Shown here: in pieces, positions 24,017 to 36,715 of the stretch | Numbering within the stretch: position 1 is the stretch's first letter | Layout of the letters: each line of letters begins with the position of its first letter | From: Quercus robur | Lineage: Eukaryota; Streptophyta; Magnoliopsida; Fagales; Fagaceae | DNA length: 64,000 nucleotides | Direction: 5' to 3' | Assembly (NCBI RefSeq): GCF_932294415.1 | Contig: NC_065543.1 | Location: 325,476 to 389,475 of the forward strand | Program-made: the position numbers and the translations under genes | Notes under the pieces: model-generated | Databases searched by the model: none | What the model was told of the DNA's origin: nothing | The model's input: only the letters and a program-made list of their open reading frames with translations

Positions 24017-24877
24017 TAAATATATTAAAACAGCTAGCACTCTTTTGTTTTAATTAAGGACGCTTAAATTAGACATAAAAATTGGAAGATGATTGATGTG
24101 TTCATTTACGATCCGATAAGTTTTGTTAATATAAATAATATTATAGGCATATGTTTGAAACAAAAAAGAAAATGTTATTGTAGTACTAGCTAGTAACATG
24201 TGGTATGTATGAACATGATATTGATATGGATACAAAATTGTCAAATACTTAACAATAAATAAAGAAAATGGGAAAAACGAGTAAAATGGAAAGACAAAGT
24301 GTTCATGTTCATGCATGAATATGCATTTCTTTTTCAAATGAACCGTGCGAAGTCCGTGTGAGAGAGGTGAGAACGTTGACAGACGGGAAAGTTGGGAACA
24401 GATCCTTCTAATGATAATTGTCCACACAATAATTTCTACGCGCACTACAAAAAACGCGCGTTTCCATTGCCAGTGTAAAAAAAGAAGTCTTTTGTGAGAG
24501 TTTGGTGAGACTCACGGTTACTTTACTCGTTAGGAGTGAAGTATAGAACACCCTTGTGGACCGGCCAAGAGATAAGGTGTTGGTGTGGATGAGGGCCAAA
24601 CCCCATAAATTTTCACATTTACTTTTCTTTTTGGCCCATAATAAGGAGGTTTGTCTAAAATGGCAGTGGCGGCCTAGCAGGTACAAAATTTCAATTGATA
24701 ATCCCACCAGTTAGCTGCTTTGCAGCTCCTCCATCCTACTCTTCTAGCTTGTGATTCTATTCTCTTATTAATTTCCCTTTTTCTTGTTTTAAAGACAAGA
24801 ATTTGAAGGAGAGAAAAGAGTGAGAGTGCAGTATATCATCATTTTAATTTGGTTAAGAGACAGAGACATATATAGAC
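24017..24877 (+). promoter_or_regulatory. Promoter and 5' UTR region of the first MLO gene
   Basis: Similarity to the upstream region of the second MLO gene starts here (ATATATTAAAACAGCTAGC at 24018 and 42908) and runs to the ATG with indels. Conserved blocks include CCATAAATTTT near 24602 and 44608 and AAAATGGCAGTGGC near 24657 and 44657. A CACTACAAAAAACGCG segment at 24444-24459 is absent from the second copy. No single TATA box can be chosen. Confidence 0.5.
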
Positions 24878-27800
24878 ATGGTTGAAGAAGGTCTAACTTT
24901 GGAGTACACCCCAACATGGGTTGTTGCTTCTCTGTGCACTGTTATCGTTGCCATCTCTCTCGTCGCCGAACGTCTCCTTCACTACACTGGCAAGGTATGT
25001 CAATCTCTGTTCTGCATCCATATATCATTTTCAATTTTCTTAGTCTAATTAACACTACTTTGCTAAACTGATCATCATTAATTATTCATATAAAATAAAT
25101 GACTCTCTTTTAATTTGCAGTATCTCAAGAAAAAGAACCAGAAGCCTCTCTTTCAGGCCTTACAGAAGATCAAAGAAGGTCACCACTCTCTCTATTACTT
25201 ACATTTATATATACATACATATCTAGAGAGTTGGATATATTCTGGGTGTGCTTGATCAATATCATTTTATGGTGTGAATGAATGCAGAGTTGATGTTGTT
25301 GGGGTTCATATCACTGCTACTCGCAGTGTTCCAATCACGGATTGAAAAACTTTGCATATCCGAGAACACAGCCAAAGAGTGGTTGCCTTGTAAATTAACA
25401 GATGCATCTTCTTCTTCTACTACTACCCATTTCCAAACCTTGTTCACTTCTTTTATTCCCGGTCGCCTCCTCGCCGAGGCAACAACTACTCCCGAAGAAT
25501 ATTGTGCTGAGATGGGGGTACTTAAAAAAACTTTTTCTCTTTCTAAATTTTAGAACTTGACCGCAATCAGTGCTTCTATCAATGTTACTATTTTGGCTAT
25601 TGGTGATTGATTAATTTTGTTGTTTATTTTAATCAAAGTAGATACGAATATATCACAAGAAATCAAATTTTAATGGATTTAGTTTACTTTATCATATCAA
25701 TGCGCCAAAACTATTTTTGTATTTTAGTTTGTAGGGTATTGAGTACTGTTTAATTACTGGGGGAAAAAAAGGGCCGTATATATTTTTTATAATAAAAAAA
25801 TACAGAGAATTTTTTTAATTATCACATGACTTGACTTGGAATAATATTTAATTTTTGAAGTCTTAAAAAAAAAATATTTTATTGATTGGTGGAATCTTTC
25901 AGTCAGATCTCTCAAGCACTTGCATAGGTTGCAAATGCATTTGCCCTTCGACTTGTTAAATCAACGTGCGGGGTGGATTGTTTGAAATCTCACATATTTG
26001 GAATCCTACATTTGACTTTTCACTTTCTACTTTTATGATTCCTCATAAGTTGTTGTTTCTGTCATCTTAGTTCAATCCGATTTTGAAACATAAAGGATCA
26101 TTTTGATTGGATTGACACTTTACTCCCTCTCTCATTTCTGCAAGACAAAATTTACATTATCTATTTGATCTGGATGATTTTACAGAAAAAATAGTTATTA
26201 TCACATTTACCATCAGTGATCTTGATATTAGGTGCAGAATTAGAACATGTCATAATACCCCGCATTGTTAATCAAGTTAACCTGGTATAAATAAGAAGAT
26301 TTGAGAACCAAGGTTATTAATGCTGATGTTTTAAATGCTGCCAAGCATGTTTCATAGTAAAAAGACTTAGAACTTGGAGATTCAGCTATTATGATAAAGA
26401 CTTAGAAGGATGGTTAATGAGCACATGTGAGTTCTAGCTTTAAAACATTCAAATTAAGTCTGTGAAAATCAAACTCCAGAAGATATAACAATGCAATTGT
26501 TTATAGGTATAGCACACATATAACCAACGTGATCATTCAAAGAGGGTAAATTGCACTAGTTAGCTTGTCCTGAATTACCTTTTTTTTCCTGCACATAAGT
26601 AAATTGAACTTAGCTTCTATAGATAAGAGTATTTCTTACCTGAGGAAGCACCAAATTTCTTCTGAAATGCATTGCCAATGTAACAGCAAGGATACAACTC
26701 CTTAGCTTATATAAATCATTAAACTTTCAGAAAATATTGAGGTTCTAGTCATGGATAAGGTTTCAAGCAGATATGTTTGACTGATGACTTTGGATATGAC
26801 TTCACAAATTCTTACTAGCAAGGGTGCATTTTCAGACTAAATTCTAAATATCCTTAGATAATGCATCCCATATATTCTTATTGAGTTTTTTGGTGTTCCC
26901 AAGAGCCAAAAAGATGTTTCTAAAAATTTGGTCGTTTAATCTTTGCTTAGTTAGCAAATTACACTAGCCTGTATTACAAAATTTTTCAGCTAATGTTAAA
27001 TTGTTAATACAAACAAAATATTTATACTCTTCACTGTTTGAAATTGAATAGATCAACATCCTCTAGTGTAGACAGAATTACGTAATTTTTTAAATTTCTT
27101 TCCGGGAGACCTTTGTTGCCGGGTTATAACTTATAAGCATGCATAACTGAACTCAGCATAATATAAAGTTATTAATGTCTTCAAAGAATGCTCTAGGAAT
27201 GCAATTAAATTCTAATTTGTTAACTAAGGTTGCACGTGCACGCATTTATGAATTGGATTATCTTATTAGTTTTTTGCTTTCTTTATATCGATTTTACAGG
27301 GAAAGGTCCCAGTGTTATCTCCTACTGCACTGCATCATCTTCACATATTTATCTTTGTGTTAGCTGTTGTGCATGTGACTTTCTGTGCTCTAACTATTCT
27401 TTTCGGAGGAGTGAAGGTTACTTGTCCCTATTCTTATAATTATCTGTCAATTTTTTCTTTTTCTTTTTAATTATAACCAAGAGTTCTTATTCTTTAACCT
27501 TAAAGTCAATTTTTCTATAATATGTTTTAATGGTGTAGATACGTCTATGGAAACATTGGGAGGATTCTATCTCAAAAAAGGAAAACGATCCAGAAGAAGG
27601 TAATGCTCAATTGCTCATTAAAAGTTTAAAGGCGAAAAACACATTTTAGTCCTTACATTTTTAGGCTATTCTTATTTTAGTTCTTATATTTTATTTTTGT
27701 CACTTTTAGTCCTTATCCTGAAAGATGTTTCCCGTTTTGGTCCCTACTGTTGTATCAGATCGGAGAAAGCTAACGTGGCAAACGGCAAAAATAAATAATA

Positions 27801-30800
27801 CTAAATTAAATTAATGTCCACGTGGCCTAAATTAATAATAAAAAAATGTTTTTTGGCATTAAAAAATGTCACGTCAGTATCTAAATTAAAAAAAAATTAA
27901 TTTATTAATTTTAACTAAAAAAATTAAAAACAGAATTAAAAACTAAAAATCATATGAATTGAGATCTAAGTGTGTCTTGAACAAGAACAAGAAGAACACA
28001 AACTCATATCCAAACCCAGAAATTAAAAAAAATAAATTAATAAATTAACACCTTCCACATGAAAACCCACAAATTTTTTTTTCTAAATAACAATAAATAT
28101 TAAAAAAATTTAGTTAGTTATCACGTTTCAAAACAATGTTGAAAACTAGCATCTCGAGTATTTAAAACTCGAGTTTGAATATAAAACTCGAGTTTTTAAG
28201 TCTCGATTTGCATGTGGTGGTAGCTGAGTTGGACGAAAATTCCACGTGGAACTCGAGTCTTAGAGACTTGAGTTCTAGTGGGTACTCATACAAGAACAAA
28301 TCCACGGAGAAAAAGAAAAAACAAAAGAAGAAAAAGAAAAAACAGAAGAAGAAAACACGGAGAAGAATCGCTGAAGATCAAATCGTCCATCGTCCACCCA
28401 GTCGTTGAAGATTAGATCGTTCACTAGCACCAGATCACATCCAATCAGAGCTCCAACGTTCTTGCTCTGTTCTTCGTCTCTTCGTCTCTGTTCTTGCTTT
28501 GTTTTTTGCTGCATCCAATTGGAGCTCCAGAGTTCTTGCTTTGTTCTTCGTCTCTGTTCTTGCTTTGTTCTTCGTTTGTTCTTGCTCTATTGTTGCTGCG
28601 TTCTTCAGGTTTCTGTTTTTCTTCAAGTCCCAAAAAAATCGAGTTTGTAAGACTCGGTTTTGGTTTTTAGAACTCGAGTCTTATAGACTCGAGATCTATG
28701 TGGCTAAATTGGTACATAGCAGCAGTAGAAATCCAGTTTGTAAGCGTTGATTTTCGTCATCGATCTCGAGTTTTAAAAACTTGAGATGCTAGTTTCCAAA
28801 ATCCTTACAAACATGCGTTAACTTATTATATTCTTGCTCCCTACTGCGTTAGCCTGCAAATTCCCTCAAAAACCCACTAAGGCACCAACCCCTAATTCCA
28901 ATTCATAGCCCATGAAAGTTGAAGAAACTCCAAGATCGCATAACAACTCAAATACCCTACTATTCTACACCATAGGAGTTATAATCTAACACAGAGAAGG
29001 ATTTAAAAAAAAAAAAAAAAAAACCAATTTCTCTTCAACATTCAACCATTGGAAAGAATTATTTTATTTTATTTTATTTTTTATCATCATTTTCTTGAGA
29101 AAATAAGATAGAAAAAACAGAAAGTATAAAAAAAGAAAAAAAGAAAAAAGTTGACCATTAGATCCACAATTAGAGACACAAAGCGGTGGCTTGAAGCTCA
29201 TCAGCGATGCCGAAATCTTCATCCATCGGAGGAGGTAGATTCAGATCGAACGGTTGGATCTTACGAAACGAGGAGGTGAGAACACAGTAGTCATCGTTGT
29301 CATCATCAACCACCGAAGACGACGAGTCACAATCACTACGGCAATCATCGAGTGCAACAGGGTTCACAATCTTGACCCTTGAGACCGGATTTGAAACGAC
29401 ACCCTGGGGCCACTAAACGACTCGACCGTACAACTCATACTACTTGTCGTTGGCTTGTTAGGTTGAATCGGATTGAACTTAGTACTGGTAGAAGAGGAAA
29501 ATCTGGGTTGTTCGTCTCTGATTGCTGGAAGATTTGCTAGCTGAGGAGTGGTGAGCACGATGGCGTCCCAGGTGGGAACCCGACTGGGGTGTCTGACAGA
29601 AAGCCGGAGATGGTACCATGATTTCTTCAGTAACCCAGATTTTTTTTTTTTTTAATATATTTTTTAAAAATTTCTGGGTTTGTGTTCTTGGATCTAGTTT
29701 GTGTTCTTGTTGTTCTTGTTCAAGACAAACTTAGATGTCAATTCATAGTTTTTAATTCTATTTTTAATTTTTTTTATTTAGTTAAAATTAATAAAATTAA
29801 TTTTTTAATTTAGATGCTGAGCTATTTTTTAATGGCAAAAAACAGTTTTTATTATTAATTTAGGTCACATAGACATTAATTTAGTATTATTTATTCTTGT
29901 TGTTTGTCACGTCAGCTTTCTTCATTTATGATGTAACGACAGAGATCAAAACAAGAAGCGTTTTTAAGGATAGAGACAAAAAACGGTAAAAATAAAATGT
30001 AGAGACTAAAATGAGAATAGTCTGAAAATGTAGGGACTAAAATATGCTTTCCACCAAGTTTAAATCTACATACTTTCCTGTGTTATGTTTCCTTATGTTG
30101 ATTCCCTGATCATAAAATACATTTATTCCTTACCTCACTTCTTTTGGACTGAATGGCGCATAGAATTGAGTTATTCAGAACTTTTCACAATGGACTGAAA
30201 TTTCATCGTTCACCCTAAAGTGTGTGCATTTTCTTTAATAGCCAACAACTACTTGCTGTTGTTTACATCTTTTCTCACGAAAATACTGTATTTGCAGTTC
30301 TGAAAACAAACTTTACACAAGTCCAAGATCATGATTTTATCCGGAATCGCTTTCTGGGTTTTGGCAAAGATTCGGCTTTGTCAGGGTGGGTGGTAAGTTA
30401 TGGAAGCCTTTTTAATCAAGTCAATCTGCCTGTTTGACAACTAATACCTACTATGATTACAACTGCTAATAATTTGGTTCATCAATGTTATTAAGAAGGA
30501 TAATGTAATGATCATACTTACTAATAGTTTTTCATGATGGAGAGAATTCATTTCACTATGGTTGCTTGGTCTCTCTTCTTCAGAATATAAATTTCATTGA
30601 TGAAATTTGTGAAAAATTACAAAGTGACCATACCAACCATTTCCATATTAAATTTGTTTGATTAAAAGTTGGCTTACTATAAGATTCATAACTTAATAGT
30701 TTTCAACTGTATCCCAGGTTTCTTGTTTTATAAATATCAGGAAAAAAGAAAAACCACAATCTCTTACCTCTTCTTTTATGCCAGACTACACGTAATTTTT

Positions 30801-33800
30801 TTTCAAAAAAAAAAAAAAAAAACCAAGTACTACTCAAATGTCAACAAGCCTGAAATGCATAGGAAAAGGTTAGTTTCAAGACAAAAAAAGAAAAAAAAAA
30901 AGAGAGGTTAGCAGAAAATGATTTCACTCTAAAACTTTAAATGTTGCAGATCAGCTTTCCTGTGCAGTTTCTTTGATAATCTAGAATAAAATATTTCAGT
31001 TATGACATTAGAATCACTTCTACAGGCAAAATATATATGAGATAGAAATCATTTCTGGGTGCTTGCCTGACTTCTATTGGACGTCAGAATTGGGAAGTTA
31101 CAACAATATACACTAATGTTTTCTTCTCTACTATTACAAACAAATGATTTTTTTTTTTTACATCATCATTTTCAGCATTCATTTTTCAAGCAATTTTATG
31201 GGTCTGTGACAAAAACAGATTATCTGGCAATGCGACTAGGCTTCATTATGGTAAGTTATATAAAGTTCTATATTTATTCAATTTATTATTCTTTTTTTTT
31301 TTTTTTCAAAACCCCATTACTTTTTACTTCGCTAGATAATCTTTCTGATTTTTAATATATCTTTCTTTACTATAGACTCATTGCAGAGGAAACCCACAGT
31401 TTAATTTCCACAAGTACATGATTCGCACCCTTGAAGCTGATTTCAAGAAAGTCGTTGGAATAAGGTTAGTCACAATTATTAAAGACATTCCAAGTGCACT
31501 CATTATCTTATTTTTTGTATTTTGAGCTTTATTATTCCTAACGTGGAGTACATCTTATAAGGTTAAACCAATAAGAAAAGTACTGACTTAGAAGGTTTGT
31601 GCTTATGCTCAACCTCTTTTGTTTAAAAAATGGTAGTACTTCTATTTTCCATGTATCATATTGTATTAGCTCTCCGTGCACTAAGTACTTTCTAATCTGA
31701 TAGATCCTACTAAATTCTAACTTCATTAATTGCAGTTGGTATCTTTGGTTATTTGTGGTCATTTTCTTGGTGCTGGATGTGGCTGGTAAGTGCTCTGTCT
31801 CTCTCTTGTTAACAGTGTAACAGGTTTTTTGCACATAATTGAATGTATGGCCATAAGGCCATCCTTAGCAACACATTTTCTATTCTGACCCAGGTTCTGA
31901 AAATGGTGTATAAATTTTTGTTGCAGAAGTTTCAAATTCTTATCCATTTTGCTCACATTTCTATATCTAATTTCTATTGAAAGTAACATCATGTTCCATG
32001 AATCAGTCATCAAAATTTCTAAGTTCCAATGACTATAAGGTTGCGTTAAGATAACTTGACCCCACTTAATTAATTCAATTACTCAAGTTGATTAATTAGG
32101 TCAAATTACATGCAAATCCTGGAGGCACCAACAAATCACCAAATAAACTAAATGTAGTGGAAATTAAATTGATACGATATTTTTTGAAAAATGGGAGAAA
32201 ACCTTTCACAAGGCAAAAATCCCACCAGGTTAATTTAAGGTCACTACTCTCAAGAATTCACTAATTAATAATCAAGCGGTTACAAATATGAGGAATCTTA
32301 CCACTACCCTGGCCTACCCCAAAATACCAACCTACAGTTGAAGCTTCGTTCCAATACCCAATTGGACCTGATCTTGTAGTAGTATTTTTTCTTTTGTTGC
32401 ACAAATCTCCAATTTGTGACTAACTCTTTTGCCCGGATCTTAGTATGTGACTAACTCCAGCAACTTGAATAATAGTTCTTGGCTGCAAAGTTCTTCACTT
32501 CATAAACGATGAAGATCATGAAGCACTTGGTTGCAAAACCTTATAGCTACAAACGCAGTAACTCTAGATCTACTCAATTACAAGTAATGTATGTTTTGTT
32601 AAAGAATTAGCCAATTTCATAGAAAATATGACCCTAACATATAATGCCATATTTTTTTGTCTCTGTTCTAGGCTTAGCTATATAAAGATCATTATCTCCA
32701 ATGCATCATGTATTCTGACTTTTCTTGCAGGTCGGCATGCATACTTTTGGATTTCATTCATACCCTTCATTGTAAGTTCTACGTCATAGTTTTCTTGTTA
32801 AATTGCTTATATATTTATGCAATTCGATTAGTCACTATTTTGTGAAGATTATACCATGAAAGAACATTTGGATTGCCTTTTTTTGTTTTCTGTTTGTACC
32901 GGAAGAGAAAGTCCAACAAAGTTTGTTTGTGCACTAGTACCCTAGAATTTAAATTTTGATGCCCACTAGCTCACATGACAGATTATGCGTGTGCGTTTAT
33001 TTTATTTTTATTTTTATTTTATTATTATTATTATTATTATTAAGGTGTGGGATTAGAAGGAACTAGCCAGTCTTACGCTAACTACATTTTATGAGTTAAA
33101 TTTGATACAAGGTGACTTTTGGTTTATGACCTAATAAAGCAGTGTCATTGACAGTTGGTATCGAGTTCTTCCTTTGAACACTTCTAACCTATCAGAAGGA
33201 GATTGTAATATTTTAAAGCTGAATGTTACAGTTTTTCATCTAGTGTAGATCAAGGAAAAATTATGGTTGCCAAATATAAAATGGAGTCCTAGATCGTCAG
33301 TTCATAGAAACCGTCATATGTCCCCTCAAAATCTTGACATGCTTATCTAGGATCTAATCCTAAACAGCTCTTGTAGCTGCAATTAAGCATTGCTACATTT
33401 CAACCAAGCTTAGGCTCTATAAAAGGAATCTTACAATCTTGCAAGTGCTTGCAGCAATTCAGAGAGCTCTCAGTGGTATAAGATAATTTTTGGTCAAGAA
33501 TTTGGTTTATACATGCTCATTCTCCCTAAAAAGGAACCTGTGAAAGATAATAATTATATTAAGCTGTATTTTTGCATGCTTATTACTAGTTTCTATCATG
33601 TTAAACTTAGTAAAATATAGAGATCATAATCTCCACCTTATCTAATTATCGAAGTCAACTATATTTATTTTAAAATAAAATTCTATATGAGAAAAAGCAA
33701 GAAAATTCCTAAAATTGATGTCATTGATGTTAAGGAGATCCTTCATCCATTTGACTTCAAACTGTTGCTATACACAAGCAAAAGCTTGTTTTCATTATAT

Positions 33801-35390
33801 CTAACTGTTTAGGACAAATGGAACATGTGCCAATGAAGATGTCAATAAGGATGTTATTCCATGTTTCATTAATAATACTGGTATACTAGCATTTACAAAT
33901 ATAAATCTGTTAGAGATATTGGTCAGGGATTTTTTTATGTCCATATGAATTAAATTGCACAACTATGTTGTCAAGAATAAATTCTGTACCCCTTAGTTTC
34001 AATCCATTTCATCGTCCTGACACATGCTTGTGTGTGTGTATGTGCGCGCATGTGGTGTGTCAAAAATATAAGGAAGATTGCATGAACTATTTAAATGACT
34101 TACATTGTTCAATGTTGAGTGTGTGCAATTTCTACACTAGAAGGAAGATTGGCCATAGAATTTGTATACCGCTTTATGATATGTTCCTCATCAGTCAACC
34201 ATGCACCTAGCAGCTACATGTTATCTATACTGTCAAATTGAGTATATGGATTTCAGGCTTTTCAGCTTCTTAAGATTAATGTGTTCTAGTATCTTTTCCA
34301 TACTTTCGTTTAACTTACCATGCTCTTTAGTTGTAAATAACAATAAAATAAATGATTTATAATAATTGTGCATTTGTCTGCTCAAATCATCAAATGACAT
34401 GTTCATCTCGTAAATGACCTAGATAACTTGTAGGGTAAGGGCCATAGCATTGATATTTATTTTATTTTTTACAGCTTCTACTTGCTGTGGGCACTAAGTT
34501 GGAGCATGTAATTATCCAGTTGGCCCATGAGGTTGCTGAGAAACATGTAGCAATTGTAGGTGATTTGGTAGTTCAACCTTCAGACAATCATTTCTGGTTC
34601 CATAGGCCCCGGATTGTTCTCTTGCTGATTCATTTCATCCTGTTTCAGAATTCATTTGAAATAGCATTCTTCTTTTGGATATGGGTAAAACAATTGAAAT
34701 TTAAAATTCATTACATACTAATGACACAGAAATCTGAAATGAAAACTATGGATTGAATTTCTACGATGCTTCGATATGTTGCAGGTTCAATATGGATTTG
34801 ACTCATGCATGATGGGAGAAATCGGTTATATCATCCCAAGACTAGTTATAGGGTAAAACAATGATATTAATTATTCTATTTTTGAAACCTCGTGTTTCTA
34901 TTGATGAACAAAATCTGATGTTAAATGCCAATTTTTTTTCATAGGGTATTCATTCAGTTCATCTGCAGTTATAGTACCCTACCACTGTATGTAATTGTCA
35001 CACAGGTGAGTTGGATCATCACTAAGAATTCACCTTCTTTATGATCAATTCATATATGTTGGGGTTTTTGGCTGATGAAGATTGCTGAATTCCTTAAAAC
35101 TAATGTAGATGGGAAGTTCATATAAAAAGGCTATATTTGAAGAACACATACATGAAGGGCTTGTTGGTTGGGCTCGAATGGCCAAAAAGAACAAGGGTTT
35201 GAGAAAGGCTTCTAATGGCTCATCGACGACTACTACTACTACGACTCCGGGTTCTACTACTCATGCATCTAGCCAAATGAATCCAAAAGAAACTACTCCT
35301 ATGGCAATTCAGATGAGTGAAGTATCTGCAATGGAAGAAGGCAATGCAGGAGAGATTGCAGCTGCAACTCTGAACGATGGACATAGCTGA
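24878..35390 (+). CDS. MLO-like seven-transmembrane protein, copy A (MLO1-like), 517 residues
   Basis: Fourteen exons joined by hand: 24878-24994, 25121-25178, 25288-25517, 27300-27416, 27539-27599, 30298-30392, 31176-31250, 31376-31464, 31736-31785, 32731-32771, 34475-34684, 34785-34852, 34945-35005, 35109-35390. All introns are GT-AG and phases fit. The product starts [16 protein letters not shown]. Membrane helices lie at about 14-33, 60-77, 149-170, 282-297, 301-320, 358-380 and 402-421. Family cysteines are present (LPCK, YCAEM, THCRGNP). The cytosolic tail has a calmodulin-binding region around Trp445 (GLVGWARMAKKNK). Family knowledge: MLO proteins are plasma-membrane proteins with reported calcium-channel activity. 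Similarity looks closest to AtMLO1 (clade II), not the mildew-susceptibility clade V; this is from memory. Intron 5 hosts a Mutator-like element. Arg299 replaces a Trp present in copies B and C. Confidence 0.92.
28085..28873. repeat. CTCGAG-rich inverted-repeat unit, copy 1
   Basis: Begins near ATAACAATAAATATTAAAA. The block AAAACTAGCATCTCGAGT on the left is inverted on the right (CTTGAGATGCTAGTTTCCAA). Between them AACTCGAGT-type motifs recur. Related units occur at 38667-39260 and 43590-44362. Confidence 0.6.
29160..29590 (-). pseudogene. ERF-repressor-like gene fragment carried by the Mutator-like element
   Basis: The minus strand shows SCTVESFSGPR in one frame (ORF 29558-29364) and, after a frameshift near 29380, a second ORF (29367-29170) with SDCDSSSSVVDDD and QPFDLNLPPPMDEDF. 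The DLNLPP block at 29230-29247 is an EAR repression motif. The order (TVES-SGPR, acidic SDSDSS stretch, DLNLPP near the C-terminus) matches class II AP2/ERF repressors. No AP2 DNA-binding domain is seen. It lies antisense to the MLO gene. The assignment rests on short motifs, so it could be another EAR protein. Confidence 0.6.
32033..32640. mobile_element. Insertion in MLO-A intron 9, retroelement remnant
   Basis: About 600 bp absent from MLO-B, where the sequence runs directly from TTCCAATGACT to ATAATGCC (about 50120-50145). The right part also appears in the third MLO copy (about 62990-63080), so it predates the split of copies A and C. Text such as CAAGCGGTTACAAATATGAGG is typical of plant retroelement-derived DNA. 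No clear termini. Confidence 0.5.
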
Positions 35391-35922
35391 AGGCATCATA
35401 GTCTCAATCAAAACTCTTGGCAGTTAGTATATATTTTATAAAGGAAAGTCAAGTAGAATTATTTTATAAAGGAAAGTCATTTTAGTTATTTAATGTGAAA
35501 ATTTTCGCTCTCCATTATATTCAAAGAGTCTATTCATTCAAAAAAAGATACTCAGCTAACAAACAAACAGACTAATAACAAAACTCAACCAGATATCAAG
35601 TGTTTACATCTAGATAAAGTTTACAATACGACAACACAACGTCCCCATTAACTATTGGCTATAATCTCTACATCACCGTTCTTTCACACAGGAATAGGAT
35701 GTTTCAATTTTCAAGATTCAGACCGATATATAGGCAAATTCAAGTGCTTCGTTTCAAGAAATCCAATCATTCAAAAACAAAATTGGAAGTCATTTCAACC
35801 CAACAACATAGAAACAAGTAAAATGGATGGTTTACAACTATAAGTGTAGAAGTAGAGAAGGTATTTAGTATAAAATAATACCATATGAGCAGTATTAAAA
35901 TCTAATAAGTGTGAGACATAGG
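35391..35922 (+). other. 3' flank of MLO-A
   Basis: Non-coding sequence homologous to the 3' flank of MLO-B (35460-35840 against about 53200-53570; shared block TCCATTATATTCAAAGAGTC). It probably contains the 3' UTR; the poly-A site cannot be fixed. Confidence 0.6.
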
Positions 35923-36120
35923 GTCTGTTGGGAATTTGCTTATTTTACTGAAACTGAAAATTTTTTGCTGAAAGTACTGTAGATAAAGGTAAAGGTTAGT
36001 TAAAATAGTACAGTGGAACCTATGAATAGTACCAAAATGCGCAGTGAGACTCATGAATAATAGTAAAAATAAGCTGAATAGTAAAAAAAAGTTTGCAAAA
36101 TTAAGTCATGCCAAATGCAC
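35923..36120. mobile_element. hAT-type MITE (198 bp)
   Basis: Starts GTCTGTTGGG and ends CCAAATGCAC, flanked by ACATAGG on both sides (35916-35922 and 36121-36127). Same family as the MITE at 13047-13272, sharing the CATGAATA-AGTAAAAATAAGCTGAA interior. Confidence 0.75.
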
Positions 36121-36127
36121 ACATAGG

Positions 36128-36594
36128 CTACATCTTTTGTTAATACCATTTTATATTTTTAAAGTAAGACTTCTTGTTTTGGGAAAAAGACTTCTTTTCT
36201 GTCCCATGTTGGAAAATGAAAAAGGATGCTATATTTTTTTTCCTTTATAAATAGCACTCTCTATTAAGAAATTTTAAGCATGAATATATGGGCTATTTTA
36301 TTGTGTAGGCCTAATGTTCATTAGTTTATTCATATAAGTAACTCTTCTTCTTTTCTTTTTTCTTTTCTTTTTTTCTTTCTTTTTTTTTTGAGAAAGTCTT
36401 AGAAGTAACTTAATTGTCTCTATAGAACTCGAACAAGAGAATTTATTTTTTGGTAAATTGTGGCATCATGCCAAACAAATTATGCACAAATCCGCGGATT
36501 TGGGGTCCAAAAAGGAATAACCGAGTCCAATTTAGGGTTTGGAGTGCTTAGGAGCTGGGATATCATTTACTTCGATAGCTTGACATTGTGCCAA
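36128..36594. other. Spacer between MLO duplication units
   Basis: AT-rich, with a T-rich tract near 36350-36390. The block ATGCCAAACAAATT (about 36467) has a variant, GTGCCAAACAAATTG, at about 36587. No gene seen. Confidence 0.5.
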
Positions 36595-36669
36595 ACAAAT
36601 TGCGGGTAAATCCATAAGCTTGGGCCTAAAAAGAGATCATTGGCCCAATTCAAGTTTGAACTTACTTCT

Positions 36670-36715
<46 letters not shown>

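Larger units (their letters stand above)
27631..30055. mobile_element. Mutator-like element in MLO-A intron 5 (2425 bp)
   Basis: Flanked by the 9-bp duplication AAGTTTAAA (27622-27630 and 30056-30064). MLO-B intron 5 has a single AAGTTTAAG (48061-48069) with matching flanks, an empty site. The terminal inverted repeats are about 400 bp: the left starts GGCGAAAAACACATTTTAGT and the right, reversed, GGTGGAAAGCATATTTTAGT. No transposase is present, so it is non-autonomous. The interior holds a CTCGAG-rich inverted-repeat unit, short tandem repeats (TTCTTGCTTTGTTCTTCGTC type, about 28460-28610) and an ERF-like gene fragment. Confidence 0.92.

Noticed and set aside
24050..24707. Minus-strand ORFs in the MLO-A promoter
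   Set aside because: They are not conserved as frames in the homologous MLO-B promoter.
28275..28750. Several overlapping ORFs on both strands
   Set aside because: They come from short tandem repeats inside the Mutator-like element and are low-complexity.
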